DNA from: Tethya wilhelma
Lineage: Eukaryota; Porifera; Demospongiae; Tethyida; Tethyidae
Direction of reading: 5' to 3'
Assembly (NCBI GenBank): GCA_964030475.1
Contig: CAXIPT010000003.1
Coordinates: 10,555,953-10,619,952 of the forward strand
DNA length: 64,000 bases
The translations under genes were made by a program, and so were the position numbers. Shown here in pieces: positions 1-10,696 of the stretch. How positions within the stretch are numbered: position 1 is the stretch's first letter; each line of letters begins with the position of its first letter. A model generated the notes under the pieces. That model was not told the DNA's origin and searched no databases. It was given only the letters and a program-made list of their open reading frames with translations.

Positions 1-600
1 AAAGCAGGTAAAATTTTAAAGAGGTTATAACATATTATAGCAGGTTATAAGAGATTATAGTGGGTCATAAGAGATTATATAGTGGGGTGTTTTGCAATGT
101 AAAAAGGGGTTATAACATTATATCAGGTTATAAGAGATTATAGTAGGTTACCAGAGATTATAGTGGGTCATAAGAGATCATAGCGGGTAGAAGAATGTGA
201 TTTACAAAGTTAAAGTAGGTAAAAGAGGTTATAACATATTATAACAGGTTATAAGAGATTATAGTAGGTTACAAGAGATTATAGTGGGTGAAAGAATTTG
301 TTGTATGAAGTTAAAGCAGGTTATAACATGTTATAGTAGGTTATAAGAGATTATAAGGATTCATAAAAGGTTATAGTGGGGTGTTTTTACAAAGTTAAAG
401 TAGGCAAAAAAGGGGTTATAACATATTAGAGCAGACTTATAACTCAGTTACATAATATTTTAATAACTCCTTATAACCAATTTGCATATGATAATGTTTA
501 TGATCTGCTATAACCAATTGTGAGTTTGTAATACATTTTAACCCCTTATATATAACCCACTATAACCTATCGTAACTCCTTATAACTTAAATAATGTACA
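1..600. repeat. AT-rich imperfect repeat array of ttataa-type units
   Basis: Short variants of ggttataagagattatag recur many times between 1 and about 430, with a longer unit (aaagttaaagtagg followed by ggttataacatatta) returning at about 1, 208, 308 and 398. From about 440 to 600 the same words appear in reverse complement (cttataacc, actataacc), so the array is roughly an inverted repeat. No coding potential is visible. It could be a satellite or one end of a large element that begins before the window. Confidence 0.75.
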
Positions 601-1183
601 ACCTTATACTATAATTTTTGCAATTCGCTCAACCTGACATAACAGACGGCCATTACTAATTCCCATTACCCTATAATGAGATAGAGACATGTCTTGTTCC
701 AATACATTCCTACACTATAATATTTTCTACAGAAATTTTTACTACTCAAAGTTCAATTTGTATACTGACAGATTCTTGTCAAACATGATTTGTAAGCAGC
801 TAACCAAACTAAATTATCGTAAAACTTGTGGTAAAAGCTTCCCATGTACATGGCTAACCACATACATGTAGTAGTAGTTCTTACTGAGATAGTAAGCCAT
901 ATGAAGGGAACAAGTGGTTGTATCATCTGCAGGTGTTCTCTGGAGTACCTGGCCTCGGGAATACAAATCCCATACACACTAGTTATTACAGCTGACTTCT
1001 ACACCATATACCAGCGTGGTCACTATACTATTATATATATTATATTATAATTATGCATTCCTGAGGGCTGCACCACCACAGCAAAATAACTGGGCAATGA
1101 ACACCATAGTGTGGTTATGCTCTACTACTTTGAGGGCTACACCCTATAGCCTTAAGAGTACAAATAATAATAATTACAGATAA
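601..1183. other. Non-coding stretch, no gene recognised
   Basis: Only short open frames on both strands, none with a recognisable motif. No tRNA-like or transposon-end structure was seen. Confidence 0.5.
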
Positions 1184-1963
1184 CAGGTATAGGATGAATC
1201 ACGGACCGGACCGGACCAGCGGACTCCATACAAATGCGTTACACGATCGGTCCGGTCTACACTAAGACCCGGGTATCGACCGTGATCGGAATCATGTACT
1301 TTGGCCACTCCTACAAACATAAATTAAATTACTTAACATTAAAACTGCCCGTGATCATCATACGTAAGAGATCGAGAGTGGTTAAAAATTTAACGTACGC
1401 GAAATAACTGAAAACTCAAATATTTGCAATGTAGTTGACAATTTANCATACATTTTTAATTTAGCTTTGGTATAGATATCACAAAGTCAAAATCATATGC
1501 ACAGTGTCACCATGAAATTCAATATGAAGTTAATCAAAATGATATAATAATTATTATAATAATTGGTCCTGCTTTCGTCAGCTGTGAGCCAGTCCACATG
1601 ACCACTAATTTTGTCATCAAGTTGAATGATCTATCCCTGTTATGTATCAGTCCAGGCAAATTAATTGTCACAAAGAATGATTCAGAAGCGTTAGTGTATT
1701 GAGCTACAGGTAGCATCAATGATATGATAGTCTGGGCCAGTGAGTGCAATACTCTTAGGCTGTTACTAGAGCTTTGCTACCAATGCATGCTATATGCGCG
1801 TGCTTCAATGATGAGCCCCTCCCATGCACTGGTTATAGTCCGTGCACGGTGCATCTGGCGGTCCGTATTATAAACTCCCATTGCTAGTCCGTATTTTATA
1901 CGCGACCAGGCCCGTCAGTCCGGTCCGTTGGTCCGGTCCGGTCCGTGTTTTATCCAGTACCCG
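1184..1963. mobile_element. TIR element with GGACCGGACC ends
   Basis: The 25 bases at 1200-1224 (beginning cacggaccggaccggacc) are the reverse complement of 1923-1947 with a single mismatch. Weaker matching continues outward for about 15 bases, which gives arms of about 40 bases and an element of about 780 bases. The inside holds no long open frame, so it would be a non-autonomous DNA transposon. I could not settle a target-site duplication. A single undetermined base lies at 1445. Confidence 0.6.
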
Positions 1964-2172
1964 ATAATTAACAAGTGATTCTGAGAATTCTGTTGCCAGG
2001 TTGTCTGCATGACGCAGTGCTGACAAGCTGAATGTTTCATGATTGCCATATTTGGCATGATATATGACATGGAACACAATGCCACGGTCATTATAATATT
2101 ATGTCCAGAGCTAAGTGTATACTGAATTATCCATTGCATTAGTGAGAAAGATCTAGCTATCGTACTCAGTTC

Positions 2173-3423
2173 ATGTCACACAATTCTAAAATGATGGATA
2201 ATCCACAGGCGACTAACCAACGCCTTTTTGAGCCAGCTGGAGGTGCTCTTGAAGGAATTGACATCCACAAATGTTTCAAAGATGCATTTTGCCTAAACAT
2301 TCTTGTAAGTGGGAAGACTGGAGTTGGAAAGTCTGCACTCATCAACAGCTTGGTTGGTAGTGAAATATGCAAGGAAAATGATCCTGGAATGGTTGGAGGG
2401 GACTTTCAAGCCGGAACCCTGAAAGTTAGTGAAACTATGGTGAACATTGACAATGTTCTAGTGACTGTCTATGATTCTCCTGGGTTGCAAGATGGAACAC
2501 AAAATGATGAAGCTTACCTTCAAGACATGTATGAAAAGTGCAAGGATGTAAATCTCTTCATTTATTGCATGGAAATGACAGCATCTCGATTTACAGAATC
2601 AGATAAGAACGCTATTAAGCTTATCACAAACAAGTTTGATCATGACTTTTGGAAAAAATGTGTCCTTGTGTTGACCAAAGCTAACATGGTTAGAGTTCCT
2701 CCAAAAGAGAAGGGGAAAGAAAGAGAGTATCACAAACGCTTATACACAAGATTTATGTCAACATTGCATGAGCAGCTAATTGCCCAAGGTGTTCCTGAAG
2801 AAATCGCATGCTCTGTTCCTGTTGTGTCAGCAGGCTATTACAGTCCACACTGTGAAGATGAACGCTATGTATGGTACGTGTCCAACAAGGCTGACGAAGC
2901 TGATAGGCCTGTCGACTTTCTAGCAGAATTCTGGGTGACATGCTTTGATAGAACGGCTGGAGAGTCCAATTGTCAAATTAAATTCCTTCGAGCAACTTCA
3001 CGCCAGCGAATCAAGCCACTACCTGAAGCTTCAGAGGCAGAAAAAAGGTTTATGAAAAAAATTGAAGATTTAGAAAGGCGCCAAGCTGATCTAAACAGGA
3101 AAATTAAATCTGATGAATTTATGAAAAAGCTAGAGGAGAAACATGCAAAAGAAATTCAGAAAATAAAAGAACGCTATTCTAACTTACCTGTTAAAGAAGC
3201 CTCTGGCAGTGCCGGTGCCATAGCTCTAACAAGTGGCCAGTTTAACAGACTGACACAATCAACTGCAGCCACAATATCAAAAGTTGCTTATGTTTGTACT
3301 GGAGTTCAAGTTGGAGTTCGTACTGGATCTTTTATAGGGGGTGCTATTGGAGGACCTGCAGGAGCTGGAATAGGAGCAGCTGTGGGAGGTGCAATAGGAG
3401 CAGTTATCGGTTTTTTTTTTTAG
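2173..3423 (+). CDS. AIG1/GIMAP-like P-loop GTPase with glycine-zipper tail
   Basis: Intronless gene of 416 residues. G1 is GKTGVGKS (about residues 47-54), G3 is DSPG within DSPGLQDG, and G4 is the TKAN form of NKxD. The stretch RFTESDKNAIKLITNKF followed by FWKK is typical of the AIG1-like branch of TRAFAC GTPases. A charged coiled-coil region (about 285-335, rich in K and E) follows. The last 35 residues are a glycine zipper (GGAIGG, GAGIGA, GGAIGA) ending in FFF, which is likely to insert in or lie on a membrane. Relatives act in immune defence or organelle-surface GTP switching; the role here is inferred only from family. The first ATG is taken as the start; a second Met lies six residues later. 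The stop follows a poly-T run at 3411-3420, so the FFF end depends on the exact length of that run. Confidence 0.85.
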   Translation: MSHNSKMMDNPQATNQRLFEPAGGALEGIDIHKCFKDAFCLNILVSGKTGVGKSALINSLVGSEICKENDPGMVGGDFQAGTLKVSETMVNIDNVLVTVYDSPGLQDGTQNDEAYLQDMYEKCKDVNLFIYCMEMTASRFTESDKNAIKLITNKFDHDFWKKCVLVLTKANMVRVPPKEKGKEREYHKRLYTRFMSTLHEQLIAQGVPEEIACSVPVVSAGYYSPHCEDERYVWYVSNKADEADRPVDFLAEFWVTCFDRTAGESNCQIKFLRATSRQRIKPLPEASEAEKRFMKKIEDLERRQADLNRKIKSDEFMKKLEEKHAKEIQKIKERYSNLPVKEASGSAGAIALTSGQFNRLTQSTAATISKVAYVCTGVQVGVRTGSFIGGAIGGPAGAGIGAAVGGAIGAVIGFFF

Positions 3424-3734
3424 TTAACTATATATATATTATATTATTTTAGTTAACTACATATTTGCCCAGGCAGTTACTGAGTTGTTTGTGCCCTAGT
3501 ATATATGCATGGTTTATCTATATGTGATATAATTTATTAGCTAGCTCCCATTAGTTAATTGTAGTTTCTGTAGTTTTTGTGGTGCTATAATTATATGTTT
3601 GCTGTATATATATTTGTGGTGTTCTTTTGGTATTATTACTATTGTTATATTGTATTATTAGTGTCAAATTGTTAAATATATACTTACCATGTCACATAGG
3701 CTGCCTGCATGATTGCTGATATACTTCATTTATA
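3424..3734. other. 3' flank of the GTPase gene, AT-rich
   Basis: AT-rich sequence with (ta)n runs and no open frame of interest. It probably holds the 3' untranslated region of the GTPase; I see no clean polyadenylation hexamer. Confidence 0.4.
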
Positions 3735-3895
3735 ATTTACAATCAGGAAACAAAGGACCCTGTATACTATATGACATGATGAAGACTGAAAATAAAGTAG
3801 TCATGTGCCAAAATTCAGGGTCTAGGCTTGTTTCATTACTTTTTATGGCACTGCCCATTCGTACACTTCTCATTTTTATATAATTTTTCCTACTT
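3735..3895 (+). repeat. Diverged right arm of the AAGTAGTCATGTGCC element
   Basis: Contains a diverged form of the block aagtagtcatgtgcc ... gcactgcccattc.tacac ... ctacttg, which is complete at 6460-6852. Its outer tip (cctacttg) ends exactly where homology to ABCC exon 20 begins, so it marks the left boundary of the inverted ABCC copy. Confidence 0.6.
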
Positions 3896-4106
3896 GTTCT
3901 CATCTTTGTTCGGTGCAATATTTCTCTACTTCTTGTGTGTGAATGCCTCTCATGTTCTCCACAACCGAATGTTTGCTGCTGTCCTGAGAGCACCTATTCT
4001 ATTCTTTGACACCAACCCAAGTGGTGAGCATTGTGACCAGTTACAATATCATACGTACGGTAGTACGTATGGTAGGAATGGGTCTACTGTCCCATAGACA
4101 CAATAC

Positions 4107-5110
4107 GGGTTGGTAGAACTATACTTTTTTAACAAAATGACCTCTAATATTATGGGTCTTTTTTATGTAAACTGATCCTTAACATTATGGGTCTTTCTTA
4201 TGTATCTTTGATCCCTAATATTATGGGTCTTTCTTATGTATGATGACCCCTAATATTATGGGTCTTTCTTATGTAAAGAGTTCCCTTGTATTATGGGTCT
4301 TTCTTATGTACAATTACCAAATTTAAGTGGAGGATTGTCCCCTAGCTCCACCCATGTACATAAGATGGACCTATATAAGACCTTCTTATAATGGGACTGT
4401 CTTATGTATGTCATATTGTAATATAAGGGGCTGACTCATCCATGCTCCACCCACTGTACATAAGATGGACCCATATAATTGAAATTCTCTTTTAATGGGT
4501 CTTTCTTATGTACTCGCTTACTTAAAACTAATTTATTTCCCTAGCCCTAGTACTTGCATCATTTGCCCTAGCCCTAGCCCTAGCCCTAGCCTTGGCGTTT
4601 AGCCCGAGTGAGTCACTCCTTAGCCCTAACCTGAGTCATGCACTTATATAGGCCTAGTCCTTGCCTTTGCCCTAGCCCTAGCCGTAGCCCTAGCCTTGGC
4701 GTTCAGCCCGAGTGAATCTCACTTAGCCCTAATAGAAATTATTAAGACTGTTTTTTTGGCCATGAAACATTGACGAGTAAGCCCCTTTCATTACAATGTG
4801 ATATACATAAGACAGTCCCATTATAACAGACAGTCTTCTTATTATGGGTCCATCTTATGTACATGGGTGGAGTAAGGGGACAATCCTTACTTAAATTTAT
4901 TAATTGTACATAAGAAAGACCCATAATACAAGGGAACTCTTTACATAAGAAAGACCCATAATATTAAGGGTCATCTTACATAAGAAAGACCCATAATATT
5001 AGGGATCAAAGATACATAAGAAAGACCCATAATGTTAGGGATCAGTTTACATAAAAAAGACCCATAATATTAGGGGTCATTTTGTTAAAAAAGTATAGTT
5101 CTTTCTACCC
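4107..5110. mobile_element. Long-TIR element with 10-base target duplication (Mutator-like or foldback type)
   Basis: The sequence gacacaatac occurs directly at 4097-4106 and again at 5111-5120, immediately outside inverted ends starting gggttggtagaac and ending tttctaccc. The arms (about 4107-4440 and 4765-5110) are inverted copies of each other and are themselves built of a tandem unit of about 34 bases around taatattatgggtctttctt. The element is 1,004 bases with no transposase frame. A 9-11-base duplication and long arms fit non-autonomous Mutator-like elements; the superfamily is inference. Confidence 0.85.
4540..4735. repeat. (CTAGCC)n-rich core of the long-TIR element
   Basis: Between the inverted arms lie two blocks of ccctag repeats (about 4563-4592 and 4668-4692), each followed by a near-identical ccttggcgtt.agcccgagtga segment. 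The repeat is CTAGCC, not the metazoan telomere repeat (CCCTAA), apart from a few single-unit matches. Confidence 0.7.
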
Positions 5111-5546
5111 GACACAATACCTTGTGTGTGTTATATCACATGGTCACCATAAAAATCTAGCCAAACAAAATTAAACCTTCAAAGTTGCTCAGAGGCTCTC
5201 ATTGACAGAATATCAACTGCATGCAAGGTCTAAAGCACACAAAAACGTTCCTCAGCACTCGTAGAGAGCGCTAGTGGGAAGCCACAATAATGCCATTTTG
5301 TTCTGCTAACGTATGTACGTAGATTCTACTTACTTACTTACTAACTGACTTACTTGAAAAGGATTTCCAGAGAACCAGAATGTGTTGAGCCAACTTTGAC
5401 AGCACAAAGTAAGTTCTTTTCATGGGTACTACATTCCTTGATACTCGTTTCAATCTCAAATAGGCCTAAACAAAAACTAGAAAGCTTTGAAACTTAACGG
5501 TGTATAAACTCATGTACTACAATGCAGCCATCTTGTAGGTAGATAA
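5111..5546. other. Non-coding stretch inside the ABCC pseudogene intron
   Basis: Apart from the target-duplication copy at 5111-5120 I see no gene and no further element here. A short run of tactta/acttac units is at about 5325-5355. Confidence 0.4.
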
Positions 5547-6063
5547 GGTGTCCAACGTCAAATTTCAAGAGTAGCAAATTGAAGTCATTGCTAGTTATTT
5601 GTGTAGACACATTATAGGTCAACTGAAAAATATATATGGTTTGATGTAATCATGCATTGTTTTCCTTAGCAAAGCTTTTCAATAAAACACAAATTCGCAA
5701 AAATAATGGTCACGTGACCAGAATTTAGTACGCGTACGTACGCATGCACGTAAACCGCGTGCTATTGCCGCATTTGTCACAAGCAGTAAGAATCTTACAA
5801 ACACTCATAAAAAGATAACATAGTCCTAGAACATTGCTTACAGCCAAGCCTCACCAAATTTGCTATTGTAGTGAACCTAGTATGGCATTTTGGTCACGTG
5901 ACCATTACTTGCGAATTTGTGTTTTTAGTAAAATGCCTCGCAAAGGAAAACAATGCGTGATTGCATCAAACCAGATATATTTTTCAGTTGATCTAGAGTA
6001 GGTCTACACAAATAACTAGCAATGACTTCAATTTGCCACTCTTGAAGTTTCACGTTGGACACC
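5547..6063. mobile_element. Inverted-repeat element with GGTGTCCAACGT ends and GTCACGTGAC boxes
   Basis: Arms of about 170 bases (about 5547-5722 and 5890-6063) are inverted copies; the outer ends read ggtgtccaacgt and acgttggacacc. Each arm carries a perfect 12-base palindrome ggtcacgtgacc (5708-5719 and 5892-5903). A truncated copy lies at 10756-11119. There is no coding frame, so it is a non-autonomous MITE-type element. The target duplication is unclear. Confidence 0.8.
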
Positions 6064-6158
6064 CTAAGGTAGAGTTCAAAGGTCATTAATTAAATATTGT
6101 CTATCCACGTGGCATTATTATGCGCATGCGCATTAGCCTCCTTCAGCAGAATTAAGTA

Positions 6159-6367
6159 CAGTGAAACCTCCGTAAGTGGACCCTCCGAGATAGGGACACT
6201 GTATTATAAACCTCTCAACAAAGGACGATTCTCGGTTCCCAAAAATTCCAATTCCCTATTGTAGCAATACAAACAGAACCTCCGAGAAGAGGACAACCTC
6301 TCTACAAAGGACAAACAAGCCGAATTTATATTGTCCCCAAAGTGTCCTTTGTTTGGAGGTTTCACTG
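6159..6367. mobile_element. pogo/Tc1-mariner-type MITE with CAGTGAAACCTCC ends
   Basis: The element starts cagtgaaacctcc and ends ggaggtttcactg, and is flanked by TA on each side (6157-6158 and 6368-6369). Both the TIR sequence and the TA target fit pogo/Tc1-mariner MITEs. Degraded half copies lie at 12318-12410 and 43921-44030. Confidence 0.85.
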
Positions 6368-6459
6368 TATGACATTTTAGCTGCTACTCTAGCTTTTTAT
6401 AGGGACTAACCAGTCTCTGATATAGTCTCCACACTGTAGTGTTGAAAAAAGTGAATGAA

Positions 6460-6852
6460 CAAGTAGTAAAAATTTCAAAAAAAAAAAAAGTGTAGGAATG
6501 GGCAGTGCGGTAAAAAGTATTGGAACAAGGCATGTCTCAATTTCGGCACATGACTACTTCATTTTTATACCCAACTTTTGCCCAGCAGTCCAGTTTAAGT
6601 TACCTATCTGTTATAGTTTACTCCACTGCTTAGCCAACTGATTAGTAGGAATTTGAACCAATGAAATAAGCTATGGTGCACTATTGTACAGATCATTGCA
6701 TTTACAACACTGAGGATCCATAATTATGAAGGATCAAAAAAAAAATAAAACGAAGTAGTCATGTGCCGAAATTGAGACATGCCTTATTCCAATACTTTTT
6801 ACCGCACTGCCCATTCCTACACTATATATTTTTTTGAAATTTTTACTACTTG
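6460..6852. mobile_element. Inverted-repeat element with CAAGTAGTAAAAATTTC ends
   Basis: Left arm (about 6460-6575) and right arm (about 6745-6852) are inverted copies of about 110 bases, containing gtgtaggaatgggcagtgcgg and its reverse complement. There is no open frame. Single right arms occur at 3735-3895 and 14184-14314, both at duplication boundaries. Confidence 0.8.
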
Positions 6853-8258
6853 TTTGATATTGCATACTCAAATTTTCCACTTAATCATGCATTCTGAATT
6901 CTTCCTTGTGCAGGACGAATTCTTAGCCATTAATTTTCTCTAAAGATACTGGATTCCTTGAAGATCTTCTTCCTCAAGTCTTTATAGAGTTTCTCTTTGT
7001 AAGTAGACTAGTCATTAATGTAGTTTCTGACTGTATTTAAATATTTATTTTCTATCAGCTCACAATGAGGTTCATTGCCATCATTTTGACTGCTTCAGCT
7101 GCTAATGTCTACTTTCTGATACCCTCTACTTTCATCATTGTCGTGCATGTTTGTCTCTCTGAGATGGTACTACCTCAAGACCTCACGAGATGTGAAGAGA
7201 TTGGAGGCTATTATATCAAACTATAGGATCCTTTATCAGTTCTTAACATGCCATTTCCTCCCCTCATGTACTCCCACATTTCAGTAACACTAGCTACAAG
7301 GTCTAACTACCATCAGGTCATTTGGGAAGAAACACTTGGACACTGTTCTAGCTGGAGCAGCTTCATGACTTTCAAACAAGCATTCACAGGTAGGTGTATA
7401 GTTTGTCTGTGCTATAGCACAGTAATATGATATGCTTGTAATTATGTGTTGCTATGCCAATTCACACATATACATATGTAAACGGGCTGGTACTTGGATG
7501 TTGCTACCATACGATGGTTTGCAATAAAAATTGACATGCTTGCAGCAGTGTTCGTGGCAGCTGTGGCCTTTATCTCAATACCACTCTCTTCTCGTAAGAA
7601 ATTTTCAATGTCATGTATTGTAAATCGTTATTTGTTCTTCTTTCTTTGTCAGAGTTAAGTGCTGGTTTAGTTGGTCTTGGACTAACCTACAGTGTTTCGC
7701 TTGCTCTAATGTTACAGTTCTGTGTTAGACAGAGTGCTGAAGTGGAAAATATTGTAAGAGTTTTTCTTCCTTTTTATCTTAATTCATACTATAATTACTA
7801 CTATATCACTCCAGATGATATCCACTGAACGTATCATGGCTTATGGTCGTCTGGAACCTGAAGCTTCACTGGAGACACTTCCTCCAAATGAAAAGCCTCC
7901 TTTAGATTGGCCAGACAAGGGAAAGATCACCTTTGAAGATGTGGCCTTCCAGTACTCGCCTGACCTCCCTCTGGTTCTCAAGAATCTCTGTCTTACTGTC
8001 GAACCTTCAGAGAAAGTGGGCATTGTTGGAAGAACTGGTGCAGGAAAATCATCCCTCATCTCTGTGCTGTACAGACTAGCAGAGCCCTGTGGAGTGATCA
8101 CCATTGATGATGTAGACTCCAAATCAATTGGACTTCACGACCTGAGAAAGAAGATGTCCATCATTCCACAAGATCCAGTCCTGTTCAGTGGTACAATGCG
8201 ATACAACCTGGGTACCACTATCAAGAGAAGAGGAAGCAGTCTAAGAACTAGTACCTGA

Positions 8259-8662
8259 AGTAAATCATAGTAGAAACCATCATCCTCTAGTTGTGGTAAA
8301 TAAAATATGAGTTAAATATTATTTTTTATCTTTTTGTTTGGCTTAGTCTTGCAATGGTAAATGTATTGTATTGGTTTGACGACCATTTCCATGAATACTT
8401 CAATTTGATCCCTCATTCTCAAACGCTCATATATAACAATTATTGAATATGAATGCTATGCAGTTATATATAATAATGTTTTGATTCATGTAGTAAACTA
8501 TAAGCAATACTAGTACTAGTGCAGTAAAGTATTATAAGCAAGCAGGCAACTTGAGTGGTGCAGCCCGCCCTCATTCCTACACCGCTGATTTTTGCACGCC
8601 GTACCGTCATTCACACACATGTTTACGCATGCGCAGAATATTTCAATATATGCATGTAGAGT
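8259..8662. repeat. Duplicated 3' flank of the ABCC gene (plus-oriented copy)
   Basis: Continues the homology of the ABCC pseudogene: it matches 17252-17646 in inverted orientation down to the segment around gcatgcgcagaatatttcaat, then the match stops. The duplication therefore copied genomic DNA including downstream sequence, not a spliced transcript. Confidence 0.75.
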
Positions 8663-8769
8663 AAGCCACCAATTATCGGCCACCATCGAATTCGGACGCG
8701 ATTTTTGACCTACCAGCTGGTGCAACTACTCCAAGTTTGGTACCACAAGATAGCCCATGAAAAGTTACA

Positions 8770-9499
8770 CNTGAAAGCACACTGGTGGTGCACAAGCCTC
8801 GGCACATTCAACTAGTTAGTGCACTTAATACATACATGCACTGATACACTGTGTAAAAGAGTATATCATACTTATATGTATGGCCTGGATGAATCAAGAA
8901 AACTAATAGGCCACCATCATAATACATAGATGGATATCGTTGCTGCCTCTGTGATGAAACCGTGGCACAGTGAGCACAAAACTGTGGCACAGCTGAATAC
9001 TTACTTGCATGTTGTTAGCTAGCTACCAAGCATATTACAAAGTCTAGCTTGGCTACCTAAACCAGTCTATGCCTGAACTTGATAATTAGTCATCATAGCT
9101 CTGAGATGCAGGCTGGCATGCAGCAATGCACAATGCAGCTGAGCTATAGCTAGCCACACAGAAAAATCTATGCATGCCAAATTATACATCTATATGCTTA
9201 TATGGAAATAAGGCCAATTCTTTTCTGTCTTACCAAGCACCACTGACCAAGAGCAACAGCAACAGCAGCCATGCAGCTAAGCTGAGCTGCTTCCATTCAA
9301 CAGGAATTCTAGATAACGCACACCAGATCAATGGGCGTGGCCTCGAAGCTAAGCGCTCAAAGAAGCACAAAAGCCTCAAAACTCAGCAACTACACCATTT
9401 TGGATAGCAAAAAATATATTTCTACAAGATCATTCAGATTTATGAACGTAAATACCATCAGTTTCGTCGGTAGAGCTGTCTTTCTTGAGATTTCGATGG

Positions 9500-9541
<42 letters not shown>

Positions 9542-9572
9542 ACGACTACCGTAATGCCGAGGCTTAATAAGG
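8770..9572 (-). mobile_element. Dispersed repeat with hairpin-like ends (AAGCCTCGGC family), reversed
   Basis: On the minus strand it starts at about 9572 with aagcctcggc, continues through a (gtct)n run (9500-9538 as gacagacag on the plus strand) and a conserved block ending near tctagaattcctgttg, and finishes at about 8770-8818 with tagttgaatgtgccgaggc and cttgtgcacc. The same family lies at 53523-54178 and 54678-55571, with 3'-end pieces at 58731-58771, 60876-60916 and 63600-63657. Open frames inside are short and unlikely to be genes. One undetermined base lies at 8771. Confidence 0.65.
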
Positions 9573-9587
9573 AGCCTGTGCATCAGG

Positions 9588-9980
9588 CTACATTTTTGTG
9601 TGGTCATTTTACCAAAGTGTACTGCCAATAAACTGACCACATTAAGTGTACTACATGTATGTAGGCACAAGGGTGTGGCCTTACTACAGTGGCAGATAGA
9701 GTATCAGAAACCTTACAATTGTAAGCAGTACAGAGCTACCGTCCGGTTTGAAGTAACACGTGAGCACAGAGACACTTACCTGGTTCCCAAGCTCCTCCCT
9801 CACGATAGTTTCCTTCCAAGATAGGAGGGAGAGAACCTGGTGTCAAATATCACGTGTGTGAGGTAGTAGTTTTGTAGAGTATGCAGTCTATGTCAGGCAC
9901 ATGCACTTGTATCCCCATTGGAAGGAAACAAAGTGCACTAAACCATGAGGCGTGTCTAAGATCAATGTGTTGTGCTGTGT
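9588..9980 (+). repeat. Diverged duplicate of 53029-53440
   Basis: Shares with 53029-53440 a collinear series of blocks: gtgtggtcatt, gtgtactgcca, ggtgtggccttac, atcagaaaccttac, tcacgtgtgtgaggtag and ccccattggaaggaa. The match resumes after the two inserted elements, at 10706-10745. I recognise no protein in it. Confidence 0.65.
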
Positions 9981-10544
9981 TAGTCTCGTCCCCAGACCCC
10001 GCCCCTTCTCCAAGGAGAAAGAGGGTTTGAGCGATTTCCCGGTTGTGCTGAGTCAGCAGTGAAACTGGATGTCATGTGACGAGTGTGTGTGTCTGTTTAT
10101 ATGGCTAGGAGCAGAGCTAGCTCTATTATAAATCTGGTATGCGTGTGTAGGGCAATCACTAGAGCCGCCTGGTCAACTAGATTACAATGTCTGATTGCTT
10201 ACCAGATCCATCCTGGCTTTAATTTTATAGCCCAATTAGCACGATCTACTTTTTCACTAGTAAAACTCTTCTGTAAGCGATTTCTACACTTCTATACAAT
10301 CTTTGAAATGTTCTGTTGTAAGCGATTCACACAAAGCTAAGTTCTCCGATCACTATACTACTGCGCGCACTGAGACATCTCGAGTCTCGTGAGATATGCA
10401 ATTGAAAGGATGACTTTCACGTGAAAACTCGAATGCTGCAATCTGATTGGTAGTTGGTTGACTCAGCACAACCGGGAAATCGCTCAAAAGATACCAGACC
10501 CTCTTTTCTCCTTGGAGAAGGGGTGGCGTCTGGGGATGAGACTA
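9981..10544. mobile_element. MITE with 75-85-base TIRs and 9-base target duplication
   Basis: Starts tagtctcgtccccagac and ends as its reverse complement (gtctggggatgagacta, 10528-10544). The arms 9981-10056 and 10460-10544 are inverted copies, the right one carrying about 10 extra bases. The left flank ends gtgctgtgt; the right flank, after removing the element at 10553-10696, starts gtgctgtgt. This gives a 9-base duplication. No transposase frame. Confidence 0.85.
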
Positions 10545-10552
10545 GTGCTGTG

Positions 10553-10696
10553 CAGAGGAGGTACGACACACGAGTGTCAATTAGTGCATTCCAATCACGT
10601 GACCACTACAGTTTGTTATTGGATTTGGTCACGTGCACCTACTATGCTGAGTCAGCAAAAGAATTGAATTGACACTCGCGTGTCGTACCTCCTCTG
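10553..10696. mobile_element. 144-base MITE with 30-base TIRs and 9-base target duplication
   Basis: The left TIR 10553-10582 (cagaggaggtacgacacacg...) and right TIR 10667-10696 are inverted copies with one mismatch. The direct 9-mer agtgctgtg flanks it at 10544-10552 and 10697-10705. It sits inside the right target duplication of the neighbouring element, so it inserted later. Its interior carries two E-box sites (tcacgtga near 10595 and tcacgtgc near 10629). Confidence 0.9.

Larger units (their letters stand above)
3896..8258 (+). pseudogene. Broken inverted copy of the 3' half of an ABCC (MRP4-like) transporter gene
   Basis: Homologous to exons 20-28 of the minus-strand ABCC gene at 17647-23943, in opposite orientation. 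Pieces, approximately: exon 20 end 3896-4029, 21 6913-7000, 22 7060-7230, 23 7255-7390, 24 7545-7592, 25 7650-7755, 26 7815-8210, then a fused remnant of exon 28. Disabling changes: exon 20 lacks its 5' part and has an extra base (gttcggtgcaata against gttcgggcaata); exon 21 has inserted bases giving a stop after RILSH; exon 22 has four extra bases (gtcgtgcatgttt) and a shifted frame; exon 23 has an insertion and a lost base. Exon 26 keeps the NBD2 Walker A (GRTGAGKSS) but after MRYNL jumps to [12 protein letters not shown], the C-terminal tail, so the signature and Walker B are deleted. A 1 kb transposon and three smaller elements occupy the intron at 4030-6900. Clearly a pseudogene. Confidence 0.85.

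Noticed and set aside
1..600. Possible CRISPR-like array
   Set aside because: Units are imperfect, AT-rich, of uneven spacing and without unique spacers; the window is eukaryotic.
4563..4592. Possible telomere repeat
   Set aside because: The unit is CTAGCC, not CCCTAA, and lies inside a transposon core.
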